From an uncultured Lachnospiraceae bacterium (lineage in GTDB: Bacteria > Bacillota > Clostridia > Lachnospirales > Lachnospiraceae), in the NCBI GenBank assembly GCA_947650005.1, contig CANSTU010000005.1, positions 22,947 to 86,946 of the forward strand: a DNA stretch of 64,000 bases, given 5' to 3'. The number at the start of each line of letters is the position of its first letter. Position 1 is the first letter of the stretch. A program made the position numbers and the translations under genes. The notes under the pieces are model-generated. The model was given only the letters and a program-made list of their open reading frames with translations. It was not told the DNA's origin and did not search any database. Positions 51,196 through 59,506 of this stretch are shown piece by piece.

Positions 51196-53000
51196 AACGG
51201 CGATATATTAGTTTTATGACGCAGATCTCTTTGATCTGTGTGGGGATTGTGTTGCTGCCCTTTATAGGGATTATGGCCTTTTTTGCCTTTGATATGGCCC
51301 GGAAGGCAGATGAGGAATACAGATTGCTTCTGGAAAGGGGAAATGCCGCCGTGGAGAGCGGCATTTCCTCCATTTTTCTGGAGGTGGAAAGGCTTTCTTA
51401 TCTAAATGTGGTAAACGATAATCTTTCTGAATCCCTGCGCCGCAGGCACGAGGTATATGACCGAAGCTTTCTGGAGGATAACCGGATCGTGACCAATATT
51501 ATCCGGGAAGCGGTTTTGCTGAATCCCAATATCTACAGCGTGGTGATGATCAACCAGGCGGGGAATGTATACGACAACAACTTCAATTCGTATTATTGGA
51601 GGGATCTTTATAAGGAGCTGCCTGCCTGGGGAGAAATTTCCAAGAGTTTGCCAGGTAAACGGTTTATCAGGATACAGTATGGGGAAAACGGCAGCCCGGA
51701 AGCGCTGCTGATGGTAAAACCCATGGTGGATATCGAAAGGAACGAAGAACTGGGAACGATCGGAATCATTGTGAGTTTCCGGTCAATCCGTTCCGTTCTC
51801 AACAATGTAGTGCAAAATCACGGTAATCTGATCGTATATAACGAGGAAGGGACGCCTGTTTATAGGTGTGCAGGGCCTGAGGCGGAGACTACAGATTGGA
51901 GCCAGACGGACGGAATCTGGAGAGCGCTTTCTCGCCGGGAGGAAGGAGGGGAGAAGAACGCATATGTGACGGATTTTACGGTCGATAGAAGCGCTTATAT
52001 TGGGGGCGTACAGCATCTGGAACCTCTGGGGTGGACTGTGGTGAGCTATACGCAAAAGAAACATGTGCGAATGCTGTACCACCAAAATTTTGCCGTTCTT
52101 TTTGCAATTGCATTTTTAATGATCCTATTCGACCTTCTGGTGGCATTTATTTTTATACGGAGGTTAAACCGCTCCGTACATGGGTTATGCCAGGCAATGG
52201 AGAATTCCGGGGAAAAGGGGATCCCCGAAACGATCGCCCAAAAGAGAACAGGATTTAAGACGGAAATCGACATGCTGATTCACAGCTATAACCATGTGGT
52301 CCGGCGGCTCAAGGATTCCATGGAACGATCCCTCCAACTGCAGATGAACGAACAGCGGATGGAATTCAGGATGCTTCAGGCTCAGATCAATCCCCATTTT
52401 CTGTACAATACGTTCAACCTGGTCAGCTCCATAGCGGGGATGCATGGTGTTGACAGTATCTGCCGGATCATTGGCTGCATTTCAGAGATGTTCCGTTACA
52501 GCATACAAGAGGAGCTGATCGTCAAATTGGGGGATGAACTGAGGGAGGTCAACAACTATATGACGATTCAGACAATCCGGTTTCAGGATAGGATCTATGC
52601 GGACTTCGATGTGGAGCCGGAAACATTAGAAACGCCAGTTCCCATCTTTCTGTTGCAGCCCCTTGTGGAAAACGCGATCATCCATGGGCTGGAGCCCAAG
52701 GAGGGAAAAGGATGTATCAGTATAATCGCCTATAAGATGGAAAAAGAGGTGCAGTTGATCATCCGGGATAACGGGCTGGGAATTTCCGTTAAAAAACTTC
52801 AGGAGCTACGGAAAGCCATGGAGGGGGAGGCGATCGAGCCCATCATGGCGAAGGGCAGATCTTCCATCGGGATTACTAATGTGAACCAGCGGATCAGAGC
52901 CTATTATGGGGAGGGATATGGCATAAGGCTGGAGAGCAGGGTGGGGACGGGGACCTCCGTATACGTCAGGATTCCCGTGCATATCACTCATTTTCTATAA
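51192..53000 (+). CDS. Sensor histidine kinase, YesM/LytS-type
   Basis: 602 residues. A first helix (ISLICVGIVLLPFIGIMAFF), a large outside sensor domain of about 260 residues, a second helix (FAVLFAIAFLMILFDLLVAF), a HAMP-like segment, then the His_kinase domain MLQAQINPHFLYNTFNLVSS with the phospho-acceptor His, and HATPase motifs NAIIHGLEPKEGKGCI and GRSSIGITNVNQRIRAYYG. It starts inside the M20 stop codon (ATGA), so the two are coupled. It should phosphorylate the regulator at 48127 in response to an outside ligand, probably the transported solute. Confidence 0.94.
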   Translation: MKRRYISFMTQISLICVGIVLLPFIGIMAFFAFDMARKADEEYRLLLERGNAAVESGISSIFLEVERLSYLNVVNDNLSESLRRRHEVYDRSFLEDNRIVTNIIREAVLLNPNIYSVVMINQAGNVYDNNFNSYYWRDLYKELPAWGEISKSLPGKRFIRIQYGENGSPEALLMVKPMVDIERNEELGTIGIIVSFRSIRSVLNNVVQNHGNLIVYNEEGTPVYRCAGPEAETTDWSQTDGIWRALSRREEGGEKNAYVTDFTVDRSAYIGGVQHLEPLGWTVVSYTQKKHVRMLYHQNFAVLFAIAFLMILFDLLVAFIFIRRLNRSVHGLCQAMENSGEKGIPETIAQKRTGFKTEIDMLIHSYNHVVRRLKDSMERSLQLQMNEQRMEFRMLQAQINPHFLYNTFNLVSSIAGMHGVDSICRIIGCISEMFRYSIQEELIVKLGDELREVNNYMTIQTIRFQDRIYADFDVEPETLETPVPIFLLQPLVENAIIHGLEPKEGKGCISIIAYKMEKEVQLIIRDNGLGISVKKLQELRKAMEGEAIEPIMAKGRSSIGITNVNQRIRAYYGEGYGIRLESRVGTGTSVYVRIPVHITHFL

Positions 53001-53065
53001 AAAGGACAAAAAGGGGCATATGTGGCAGACAATAAAACGCATATATTTTATCCCCCCGTATTCGG

Positions 53066-53071
53066 TATAAT
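53066..53071 (+). promoter_or_regulatory. Possible -10 element before the binding protein gene
   Basis: TATAAT inside GGTATAATCAG. The expected -35 region 17 bases upstream is poor, so the promoter would need an activator such as the AraC-type regulator. Confidence 0.4.
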
Positions 53072-53149
53072 CAGATTATCGAAAAGAGATGCGAAACGGC
53101 TGATTTCAGGAGGAGGTAAGCTTGAAAATTTGTTTCAGGCTTCCTGGTT

Positions 53150-53185
53150 TGAGCGCCTGCAAAACGGGCAGATGGGAGGAAACCA
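53150..53185 (+). repeat. Form A hairpin-SD element
   Basis: GCGCCTGCAAAACGGGC followed by AGATGGGAGG and the ATG at 53186. Confidence 0.68.
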
Positions 53186-54523
53186 ATGAAGAGGAAATTA
53201 CTGGCAGCGCTTCTGGTGTGCTGTATGGCGGGCAGCGCCCTTGTGGGATGTGCGGACAAAGGGGCCGCAGAGCAGGAGAGCGAAACACAGAAAGGCGTGC
53301 AAGAGGAAGATGCGGGCGATACGTCGGGCGGAGAAGAAACGTCGCCTGGTGAGGGGACGGCGGAAAACATCACGATCGAATTTTTCAGTCAGAAACAGGA
53401 AGAGGCTGCACAGATGGCCTATCGGAACGCGGCGGAGGATTTTCATAAAGAATATCCCAACATCACGGTGGAAATCAATACGGTTCCGGACAGCGAAAAG
53501 GTTTTGACGGCAAGGATGGCGGCAGGGGATACGCCGGTAGTATTCCATGATAAGCCTACATCGGCAGCTTTCTTCGAAAGAGCGGAAGCAGGATACTATC
53601 TGGATCTCACGGACGAAGAATTCGTGAAGAATGCCATCCCATCCCTGGTCGATTCAGTGAAGAGTGAGGACGGGCGTATCTATGCGATGCCGTATTCCCA
53701 GAACTTTATGGGCGTGTTCTACAACATGGATATCTTTGAGGAACACGCTCTGGAAGTGCCGACCACCTGGGACGAGTTCATGACACTGTGCCAGAAGCTT
53801 CAGGATGCAGGCATCCAGCCGCTGGAAGAAAGCTATAAGGATTCCGGTATGGCAGGCCATTACCGGGGCGGAGCCATGGCGGCCCTGTTCCCGGACGGAG
53901 CCTTGTGGCTGGCGGAATGTGCAGACGATCCGTCAAAGAAGCCGTCCGACAGTCCGGCCTACAGAACCTTTGCCGAGAAGGCCATCCAGATCATGGACTA
54001 CTGCAACGAGGATGTGTTCGGCATCCCTCAGACCCAGGCTATGGAAAATTTCGCGAACGGACAGGCAGCTATGATGATTTACGGTTCGTACGGACGCGGG
54101 ACATTCCTGGTGGCAAATCCGGATTTGAAACTGGGCGTGTTCCCCATCCCAGGCCTGACAGAGGATTCCGGACTCGTATATGCGGGAGTGGATGCAAGCT
54201 TCTGCGTGTCAGCCATGGCGTCGGCGGAGGAACAGGATGCCGGCCTGAAATGGCTGGAATTCTTGTCCCGTCCGGAAAATGCGCAGAAATGGTCCGATAC
54301 GGAAGGCGCTCCTTCTGCCATCGATGGCGTACAATACGGCAGCGACGGAAGCCTTCCCCTGCTGAATCGGATTAAAGAAGGAAAGGTACGGGAATGGAAA
54401 GCCTATTACGATTCCAGATTCAGCGACACAGAGGCCTTCCAGGGGCTGCTGATGGATCGCGATGTGGAGCAGTTTTTGAAAAATGCGGACGAAGTCTGGG
54501 CAAATGCCCACGTATCAGGCTGA
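53186..54523 (+). CDS. Sugar-binding lipoprotein of the ABC transporter (family 1 solute-binding)
   Basis: 445 residues. Signal peptide MKRKLLAALLVCCMAGSALV with lipobox LVGC, then an acidic linker, then a type-2 solute-binding fold: ITIEFFSQKQEEA, YPNITVEINTVPDSEK, DGRIYAMPYSQNFMGVFYN and VPTTWDEFMTLCQKL. It captures the solute outside the membrane and delivers it to the permeases at 46161 and 47146. It is far from them in the cluster, with the two-component and peptidase genes in between. Followed by a terminator. Confidence 0.94.
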   Translation: MKRKLLAALLVCCMAGSALVGCADKGAAEQESETQKGVQEEDAGDTSGGEETSPGEGTAENITIEFFSQKQEEAAQMAYRNAAEDFHKEYPNITVEINTVPDSEKVLTARMAAGDTPVVFHDKPTSAAFFERAEAGYYLDLTDEEFVKNAIPSLVDSVKSEDGRIYAMPYSQNFMGVFYNMDIFEEHALEVPTTWDEFMTLCQKLQDAGIQPLEESYKDSGMAGHYRGGAMAALFPDGALWLAECADDPSKKPSDSPAYRTFAEKAIQIMDYCNEDVFGIPQTQAMENFANGQAAMMIYGSYGRGTFLVANPDLKLGVFPIPGLTEDSGLVYAGVDASFCVSAMASAEEQDAGLKWLEFLSRPENAQKWSDTEGAPSAIDGVQYGSDGSLPLLNRIKEGKVREWKAYYDSRFSDTEAFQGLLMDRDVEQFLKNADEVWANAHVSG

Positions 54524-54558
54524 CGTTTTGACTGAAAAAGGACGGCGCAGCCCCTTTG

Positions 54559-54600
54559 AAAATGCGGGCCGCTCCTCCCTGCCGGGGCGGCCCGCATTTT
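54559..54600 (+). terminator. Intrinsic terminator after the binding protein
   Basis: AAAATGCGGGCCGC and its exact complement GCGGCCCGCATTTT with a 14-base loop; the stem itself supplies the A and T runs. Confidence 0.85.
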
Positions 54601-54722
54601 CCTGCAGACAAAGGAGTCGGAACGGTTGAAACACGATTGCCCTGAAGAGGACGGAATCAAGGATGGCATTTTGAAAGGAGCAAGGCATCGTACACGGTGC
54701 CTGGCTATATGAGGGAATACGG

Positions 54723-55790
54723 ATGGAAGAAAGGCTGAAGAAATTGACGGAATCCCTCCCAGAGGGGATGGACGGCGCCCTGCTGCTGGCGTCGGTACAC
54801 CGCAGATATTATCTGGGGATTGTGAGCAGCGCGGGAACTCTTCTGGTCACCCGGGAAAAGAGCTATTTTATCGTCGATTTCCGATATATAGAAATGGCGA
54901 AACAACGGATACAAGGAGCGGAAGTGCTTCTGCAAGAGGAGCTTGCAAAACAGCTGGAGGAATTGGCCGCCAGGCATGACTTGCATTGTATCGGTGTGGA
55001 TATCGGCTATGTTACTTGTACCGTTTTCAGGGAATACCAGGAGATGTTGGGAGGGCGGCTGGCGGCTGACGACCGCTTAGAACATATCATCGCCGGACAG
55101 AGAGGAACCAAGAGTCGGGAAGAGCAGGAACGCATGAGGAAAGCTGGACAGATTGCAGAACGCATGTTTAACCGGATTGTGCCCTACATTCGTCCTGGGA
55201 TCAGAAGCGATGAGGTACAAAGACGTCTGGGAATTCTCGCTTCGGAGGAAGGTTCGCAGAGAGGTTCCTTTGGATTCACGGTTTCGGCAGGCGATAACTG
55301 GATGGAAAGCGAAGAACTGCCCGACCACTTTCCGCTGGGAAAAGTGATCGACGAAGGGGATGTGGTCACGCTGAGAATTGCCACACAGTATCAGGGATAC
55401 TGGGCGGACATGAGCAGAAGCCTCTGCATGGAGAAAGCAACTGGGGAACGGCGACAAAGCTGCGAACGGGCAGAAGAGGCCCAAAGGGTTCTGATGGATG
55501 CCTTAGAACCGGGGAAACGGTTTGATACTGCAATAGCGCGGGTTGAAGGCTGGCTGGCGGACGAAGGAATCCAGGCCATACCCGATTATGGATGGGGAGT
55601 GGGCCTTGAAATCAGGGAAGGCGTCAGGCTGGAGAGAGGCTGTCTCGAGGTGATCCGGGAAGGGATGGTTCTGAACGTGGGACTCCGGATGCGGGAACCG
55701 GGAGGCTCGAGCGTGACCGTGCGGGATATGACGGTTATTACGGATCAAGGAGCCAGGTTCCTGGTCAGGGGAAGCGTCCGGAAGGGATAG
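54723..55790 (+). CDS. M24-fold protein with lost metal ligands (pseudo-aminopeptidase)
   Basis: 355 residues. The creatinase N domain (HRRYYLGIVSSAGTLLV) and pita-bread C domain are recognisable, but the five metal ligands are mostly gone: LDxG is LRIA (first Asp lost, second kept in YWADMSRS), GHGIG is GWGVG (His lost), and the final RIEDM is TVRDM (Glu lost). Compare the intact neighbour at 55866. A canonical two-metal peptidase is unlikely; it may bind, regulate or do a metal-free reaction. No frameshift is seen and the coding frame is intact, which argues for a retained function. The start has a weak ribosome site (GAGGG). Confidence 0.75.
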   Translation: MEERLKKLTESLPEGMDGALLLASVHRRYYLGIVSSAGTLLVTREKSYFIVDFRYIEMAKQRIQGAEVLLQEELAKQLEELAARHDLHCIGVDIGYVTCTVFREYQEMLGGRLAADDRLEHIIAGQRGTKSREEQERMRKAGQIAERMFNRIVPYIRPGIRSDEVQRRLGILASEEGSQRGSFGFTVSAGDNWMESEELPDHFPLGKVIDEGDVVTLRIATQYQGYWADMSRSLCMEKATGERRQSCERAEEAQRVLMDALEPGKRFDTAIARVEGWLADEGIQAIPDYGWGVGLEIREGVRLERGCLEVIREGMVLNVGLRMREPGGSSVTVRDMTVITDQGARFLVRGSVRKG

Positions 55791-55826
55791 TTTGATAAAT
55801 GTCTGTACAGCCATTTTGAACCATGA

Positions 55827-55865
55827 ATTTATGCCTGCCAAAGCAGGCAGATAGGAGTTGGAACG
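55827..55865 (+). repeat. Form A hairpin-SD element
   Basis: CCTGC-CAAA-GCAGG (55834-55846), AGATAGGAG and the ATG at 55866. It is preceded by a decayed CAGCCATTTTGAACC arm as at 893. Confidence 0.75.
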
Positions 55866-56936
55866 ATGGATGGAAGAATAAAACGGCTGATGCGGATGCT
55901 TCCCGAGGATGTGGACGCAGCCCTTATAAACGGCTATGGGATCAGACGTTATTATACGGGCAGAGCAATACCGGATGCTCTGCTGTTGGTTTCCGGAAAA
56001 TCTGCGTGGATGCTGGCCTCTCCGACATATAGGAAGGAGGCGGTGGGCATTCCGGATGTGCGATACGTGGAAAGTTGGGATCCGTGGGTGGGACTTTCCG
56101 ATCTTCTGGAGGCGGAAGGAATCCGGAGGCTTGCCGTACAGGCGGATCAGCTCACAGTGGCGGAATGGGGCAGGCTGAAGAAGGAAACGGTGTGTGAAGT
56201 GGTGGACGATGGACGCCTGGATGAACTCCTTTACCGGCTAAACTGCGTGAAATCTCAGGAAGAGGTAGAAGCGGTGGCAAGGGCGCAGGACATTGCGGAC
56301 AGGATGTTCCTTGAGGTGTTGAACTATGTCCATGCGGGGATGAGCGATTGGGAAGTACAGAGGATCGTGGGCGTGCTGCTACGGGATTTTGGTTCGCAGT
56401 GGGACAACTATGATCATGTGATGGGAGTGGGGGTCAATACCTCTATGCCCCATGTGAGGCCGAACGGTACAATCATACAGCCCGGCGATTTCGTCATGCT
56501 TGACGTTGGCGGAATGGTGGACGGCTATGGCTCGGATATGACGAGGATGTTTGCCGTAGGATATGCGGACGAGCGGAAACGGGAAATATACGAGATTGTC
56601 CGCAGGGCCCAACAGGCCGGATGCGAAGCCATTGAAGTGGGAAAAACGTGCTGTGAAGTGGACAGGGCTGCCCGGGACGTGATTGAGAAGGCGGGCTATG
56701 GCCGGTATTATATGCATGGACTGGGCCATTCCATCGGAATTCCGGTGCCGCGCGGCCCCAGGTTCAATCAGACGGATACCACAGAGATTTTTGCAGGGCT
56801 GATCATGACGGTGGAGCCGGGAATCTATCTTCCTGGGGAATTCGGCGTACGGATCGAAGACATGCTGTATATTTCCGAGGAGGGCGTGCAAAATCTGACG
56901 CATAGTCCCCGGGAACTGATAGTGATTGAAACATAG
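55866..56936 (+). CDS. M24 family Xaa-Pro peptidase (PepQ/PepP-like)
   Basis: 356 residues with the full M24 set: LDVGGMVDGYGSDMTRM (two Asp), GLGHSIGIPVPRGP (His), TVEPGIYLPGEFGVRIEDM (both Glu). It releases the residue before or after proline from short peptides and uses two metal ions. The length and arrangement match the degenerate neighbour, so the two arose by duplication. It sits in the same run as the M20 peptidase and the ABC transporter. Confidence 0.92.
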   Translation: MDGRIKRLMRMLPEDVDAALINGYGIRRYYTGRAIPDALLLVSGKSAWMLASPTYRKEAVGIPDVRYVESWDPWVGLSDLLEAEGIRRLAVQADQLTVAEWGRLKKETVCEVVDDGRLDELLYRLNCVKSQEEVEAVARAQDIADRMFLEVLNYVHAGMSDWEVQRIVGVLLRDFGSQWDNYDHVMGVGVNTSMPHVRPNGTIIQPGDFVMLDVGGMVDGYGSDMTRMFAVGYADERKREIYEIVRRAQQAGCEAIEVGKTCCEVDRAARDVIEKAGYGRYYMHGLGHSIGIPVPRGPRFNQTDTTEIFAGLIMTVEPGIYLPGEFGVRIEDMLYISEEGVQNLTHSPRELIVIET

Positions 56937-57223
56937 CATTGAAACCGTCGCAGCACCCGCCCCGGTAGGATTCCTCCCGCAGAAGGAGCGTCCCAGGGGA
57001 GAGGGCATGGCTGCCGTCCCAGGTTCCCGCGCGCCATCGCGCTGGACATTCCGATGAGCCCTGTACGCTTCCCTCTCGGGCAATGGCCCTCCAGGGAAGC
57101 AGGTCTCATCTCCATGGCGCGAAATGCGCGCGGGAACCTGGGATGGCAGCCATGCCCTCTCCCCTGGGACGCTCCTTTTGCGGGAGGAATCCTACCGGGA
57201 CGGGTGCTGCGACGGTTTCAATG
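56937..57223. repeat. 287-bp near-perfect palindrome
   Basis: Arms of about 100 bp (56937-57035 and 57125-57223) match with three differences. The central part holds two more short inverted pairs (GATGAG/CTCATC, GCTTCCCT/AGGGAAGC). The arms begin CATTGAAACCGTCGCAGCACC. Two of the differences become G-U on a plus-strand RNA and one on a minus-strand RNA, so the RNA stem would stay paired on either strand. No target duplication or reading frame is recognised inside. Confidence 0.92.
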
Positions 57224-57267
57224 ATGCCTCTTGGAGTAAATATGTCCGGGATAAGCGTGGAAATTTG

Positions 57268-57297
57268 TTGACAAAGTCTGCCATAACCTGTTAGTAT
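57268..57297 (+). promoter_or_regulatory. Promoter for glnA
   Basis: TTGACA (57268-57273) and TAGTAT (57292-57297) with an 18-base spacer. A good vegetative promoter just after the palindrome. Confidence 0.68.
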
Positions 57298-57312
57298 AAA
57301 AAACGGAACAAG

Positions 57313-57344
57313 GGTGTTCTTACTGGAGGTAAGAGCGCCTTTTT
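57313..57344 (+). terminator. Leader terminator (attenuator) between promoter and glnA
   Basis: GGTGTTCTTAC pairs with GTAAGAGCGCC (two G-U pairs, five-base loop), followed by TTTTT. It lies between the promoter and the glnA start, so most transcripts should stop unless antiterminated. An ANTAR-type protein is encoded right after glnA. Confidence 0.7.
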
Positions 57345-57494
57345 CTGTATGTTTCTATCATAGCTTTTTCCGAAAAAGTTCGCTGGGAGATGTAGTGCCT
57401 GGCGGCCGTTTTCGGACCGGTGAAGGCCACAGGGCCGCCGAAGCGTTCCTGCGTTTGCCGTATGGTGCGGGATGTTTCAGAAAGGAATGGTAAC

Positions 57495-58826
57495 ATGAGC
57501 GCTTATAGCAAAGAAGATATCCTGAAGTTGGTAAAAGAGGAGGATGTGGAATTCATCCGCCTGCAGTTTACAGATATGTTCGGAAATCTGAAAAATAGGG
57601 CCATCACCGCGAGCCAGCTGGAAAAGGCGCTGGAGAATCGTTGTACCTTTGACGGCTCATCCATAGAAGGGTTTTCGGGGATTGAGGAAGCGGATCTCTA
57701 TTTGCATCCTGATATAGATACCATGGAAATTTTTCCCTGGAGGCCTCAGCAGGGAAAAGTAGCCCGGATGATCTGTGACGTATACCGGCCGAATGGGGAA
57801 CCTTTTCCGGGGGATTCCAGGTATATCCTGAAGCGTACCCTAAAAAAGGCGGAAAAAATGGGGTATACCTTCCAGGTCGGGCCGGAATGCGAATTTTTCC
57901 TGTTCCATCTGGATGAAAACGCCATGCCAACCACTATCAGCCATGAACAAGCGGGATATTTGGATGTGGCGCCACTGGATCTGGGAGAAAACGCCAGGCG
58001 CGATATGGTTTTGACCTTAGAGGATATGGGATTCGTCGTGGAATCCTCCCATCATGAGACGGCTCCGGCCCAGCATGAAATAGACTTTGAGTATGCGGAG
58101 GCATTAAAGGCTGCGGACGATATCGTGACCTTTAAAATGACCGTAAAGGCCATTGCAAAAAGGCATGGGATGCATGCCACCTTTATGCCGAAACCACGGG
58201 CAGGGGTGAACGGGTCGGGTATGCATGTAAATATGTCTCTGTGCCGGGATGGGAAAAATATTTTCTGCGATCCGTCGGATGAACATGGCCTGAGCAGGGA
58301 AGCCTATTGTTTTATTGGAGGAATCCTGCAGCATATCCGTGCAATTACGGCGATCACCAATCCGCTGGTCAATTCCTATAAGAGGCTGATTCCCGGATAT
58401 GAGGCGCCAGCCTATATTGCCTGGAGCACATCCAGCCGAAGCCCTCTGATCCGGATTCCTTCATCCAGGGGAGAGGAAACCAGGATTGAACTGCGCAGTC
58501 CGGATCCTGCGGCCAATCCCTATCTGTCCCTGGCGGTGTGTCTTCAGGCAGGGCTGGACGGCATCATAAACGGGACAAAACCGCCCAAGAGCGTGGATTG
58601 CAACATCCTGGCCTTGAATGAGGCGGAAAGGGGCCTTTTGGGAATAGAGAGGCTTCCCAGGAGCCTGCTTGAGGCCATTGTGCAGCTGGAACAGGATGCT
58701 CTGATCAGGGAGGCGCTGGGAGAGCATGTGTCAAACAGGTATATCGATGCCAAAAGGGAAGAATGGAACAGATACTGCGCGCAGATAACGGATTGGGAGA
58801 TTAACGAATATTTATATCGTTTTTAA
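57495..58826 (+). CDS. glnA: Glutamine synthetase, type I (GSI-alpha)
   Basis: 443 residues. All GSI signatures are present: DGSSIEGFSGIEEADLYLHPD, MFGNLKNRAITASQL, the ATP site KPRAGVNGSGMHVNMSL, and LRSPDPAANPYLSLAV. The start ATG 57495 has AAAGGAATGG upstream; frame open from 57420. The adenylylation loop Tyr of GSI-beta is absent, so feedback inhibition, not adenylylation, is expected. It makes glutamine from glutamate and ammonia. An attenuator precedes it and an ANTAR regulator follows. Confidence 0.96.
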   Translation: MSAYSKEDILKLVKEEDVEFIRLQFTDMFGNLKNRAITASQLEKALENRCTFDGSSIEGFSGIEEADLYLHPDIDTMEIFPWRPQQGKVARMICDVYRPNGEPFPGDSRYILKRTLKKAEKMGYTFQVGPECEFFLFHLDENAMPTTISHEQAGYLDVAPLDLGENARRDMVLTLEDMGFVVESSHHETAPAQHEIDFEYAEALKAADDIVTFKMTVKAIAKRHGMHATFMPKPRAGVNGSGMHVNMSLCRDGKNIFCDPSDEHGLSREAYCFIGGILQHIRAITAITNPLVNSYKRLIPGYEAPAYIAWSTSSRSPLIRIPSSRGEETRIELRSPDPAANPYLSLAVCLQAGLDGIINGTKPPKSVDCNILALNEAERGLLGIERLPRSLLEAIVQLEQDALIREALGEHVSNRYIDAKREEWNRYCAQITDWEINEYLYRF

Positions 58827-58923
58827 GGGCGTAAAAATTTGCGGCTTTGACTCTTCTGCTTAGAAGGAAGCGTAGGGGTGCAAAGGTGGGCGGTATGTTG
58901 GCATGGCATGAGGAGGTAGGCAT

Positions 58924-59472
58924 GTGACAAATATCATTGTGGCCTTTCCCGGGACAGAGAATGCCAGAAATATAAAGAATATCCTAGTACGCAGCGGTTT
59001 TTCTGTGACGGCTGCCTGTACCACCGGCGCTCAGGTAATCGGTCTGGCCGAGGATTATACGGACGGCATCGTTGTCTGCGGCCATAGGCTGGTTGACATG
59101 CTCTATGAAGAACTGTTCGACTGTCTGCCTGAGGGGATGAGGATGCTGTTGTTGGCTGCTCCCCAGTATCTCGGCGAAAGGGATAGGGAAGGGATCGTCT
59201 GCCTGCCCATGCCGATGAAGGTGCATGAGCTGGTGAACACGGTTGGAATGCTTTGCCAGGAGATGGACAGATCCAGACGCAAGCGCAGGCAGACGCCCCG
59301 GGAGCGCGGGCCTCAGGAAGTGCGTCTGATCAAAGAGGCAAAGGAACTGCTGATGGAAAGAAACCACATGACAGAGACGGAGGCACACAGATACATACAG
59401 AAATGCAGTATGGACAGCGGTGCGAATATGGCGGAGACGGCCAGGATGGTTTTAATGATCAATGGCTATTGA
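58924..59472 (+). CDS. ANTAR-domain antitermination regulator with a degenerate receiver
   Basis: 182 residues from GTG 58924 behind AGGAGG. The first 120 residues have a receiver-like fold (MTNIIVAFPGTENARNIKN, GIVVCGHRLVDML, LPMPMKVHELV) but the beta-3 Asp is missing (VVCGH instead of LLDI), so it is likely not phosphorylated. The last 50 residues match the ANTAR RNA-binding domain (KEAKELLMERNHMTETEAHRY, MAETARMVL). ANTAR proteins bind paired hairpins in leaders and prevent termination. The glnA leader carries a terminator, so it is a natural target. It is 98 bases after glnA. Confidence 0.88.
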   Translation: MTNIIVAFPGTENARNIKNILVRSGFSVTAACTTGAQVIGLAEDYTDGIVVCGHRLVDMLYEELFDCLPEGMRMLLLAAPQYLGERDREGIVCLPMPMKVHELVNTVGMLCQEMDRSRRKRRQTPRERGPQEVRLIKEAKELLMERNHMTETEAHRYIQKCSMDSGANMAETARMVLMINGY

Positions 59473-59506
59473 GGATGCCGGGAAATTTTCAGATAGGAGA
59501 ACGGGC

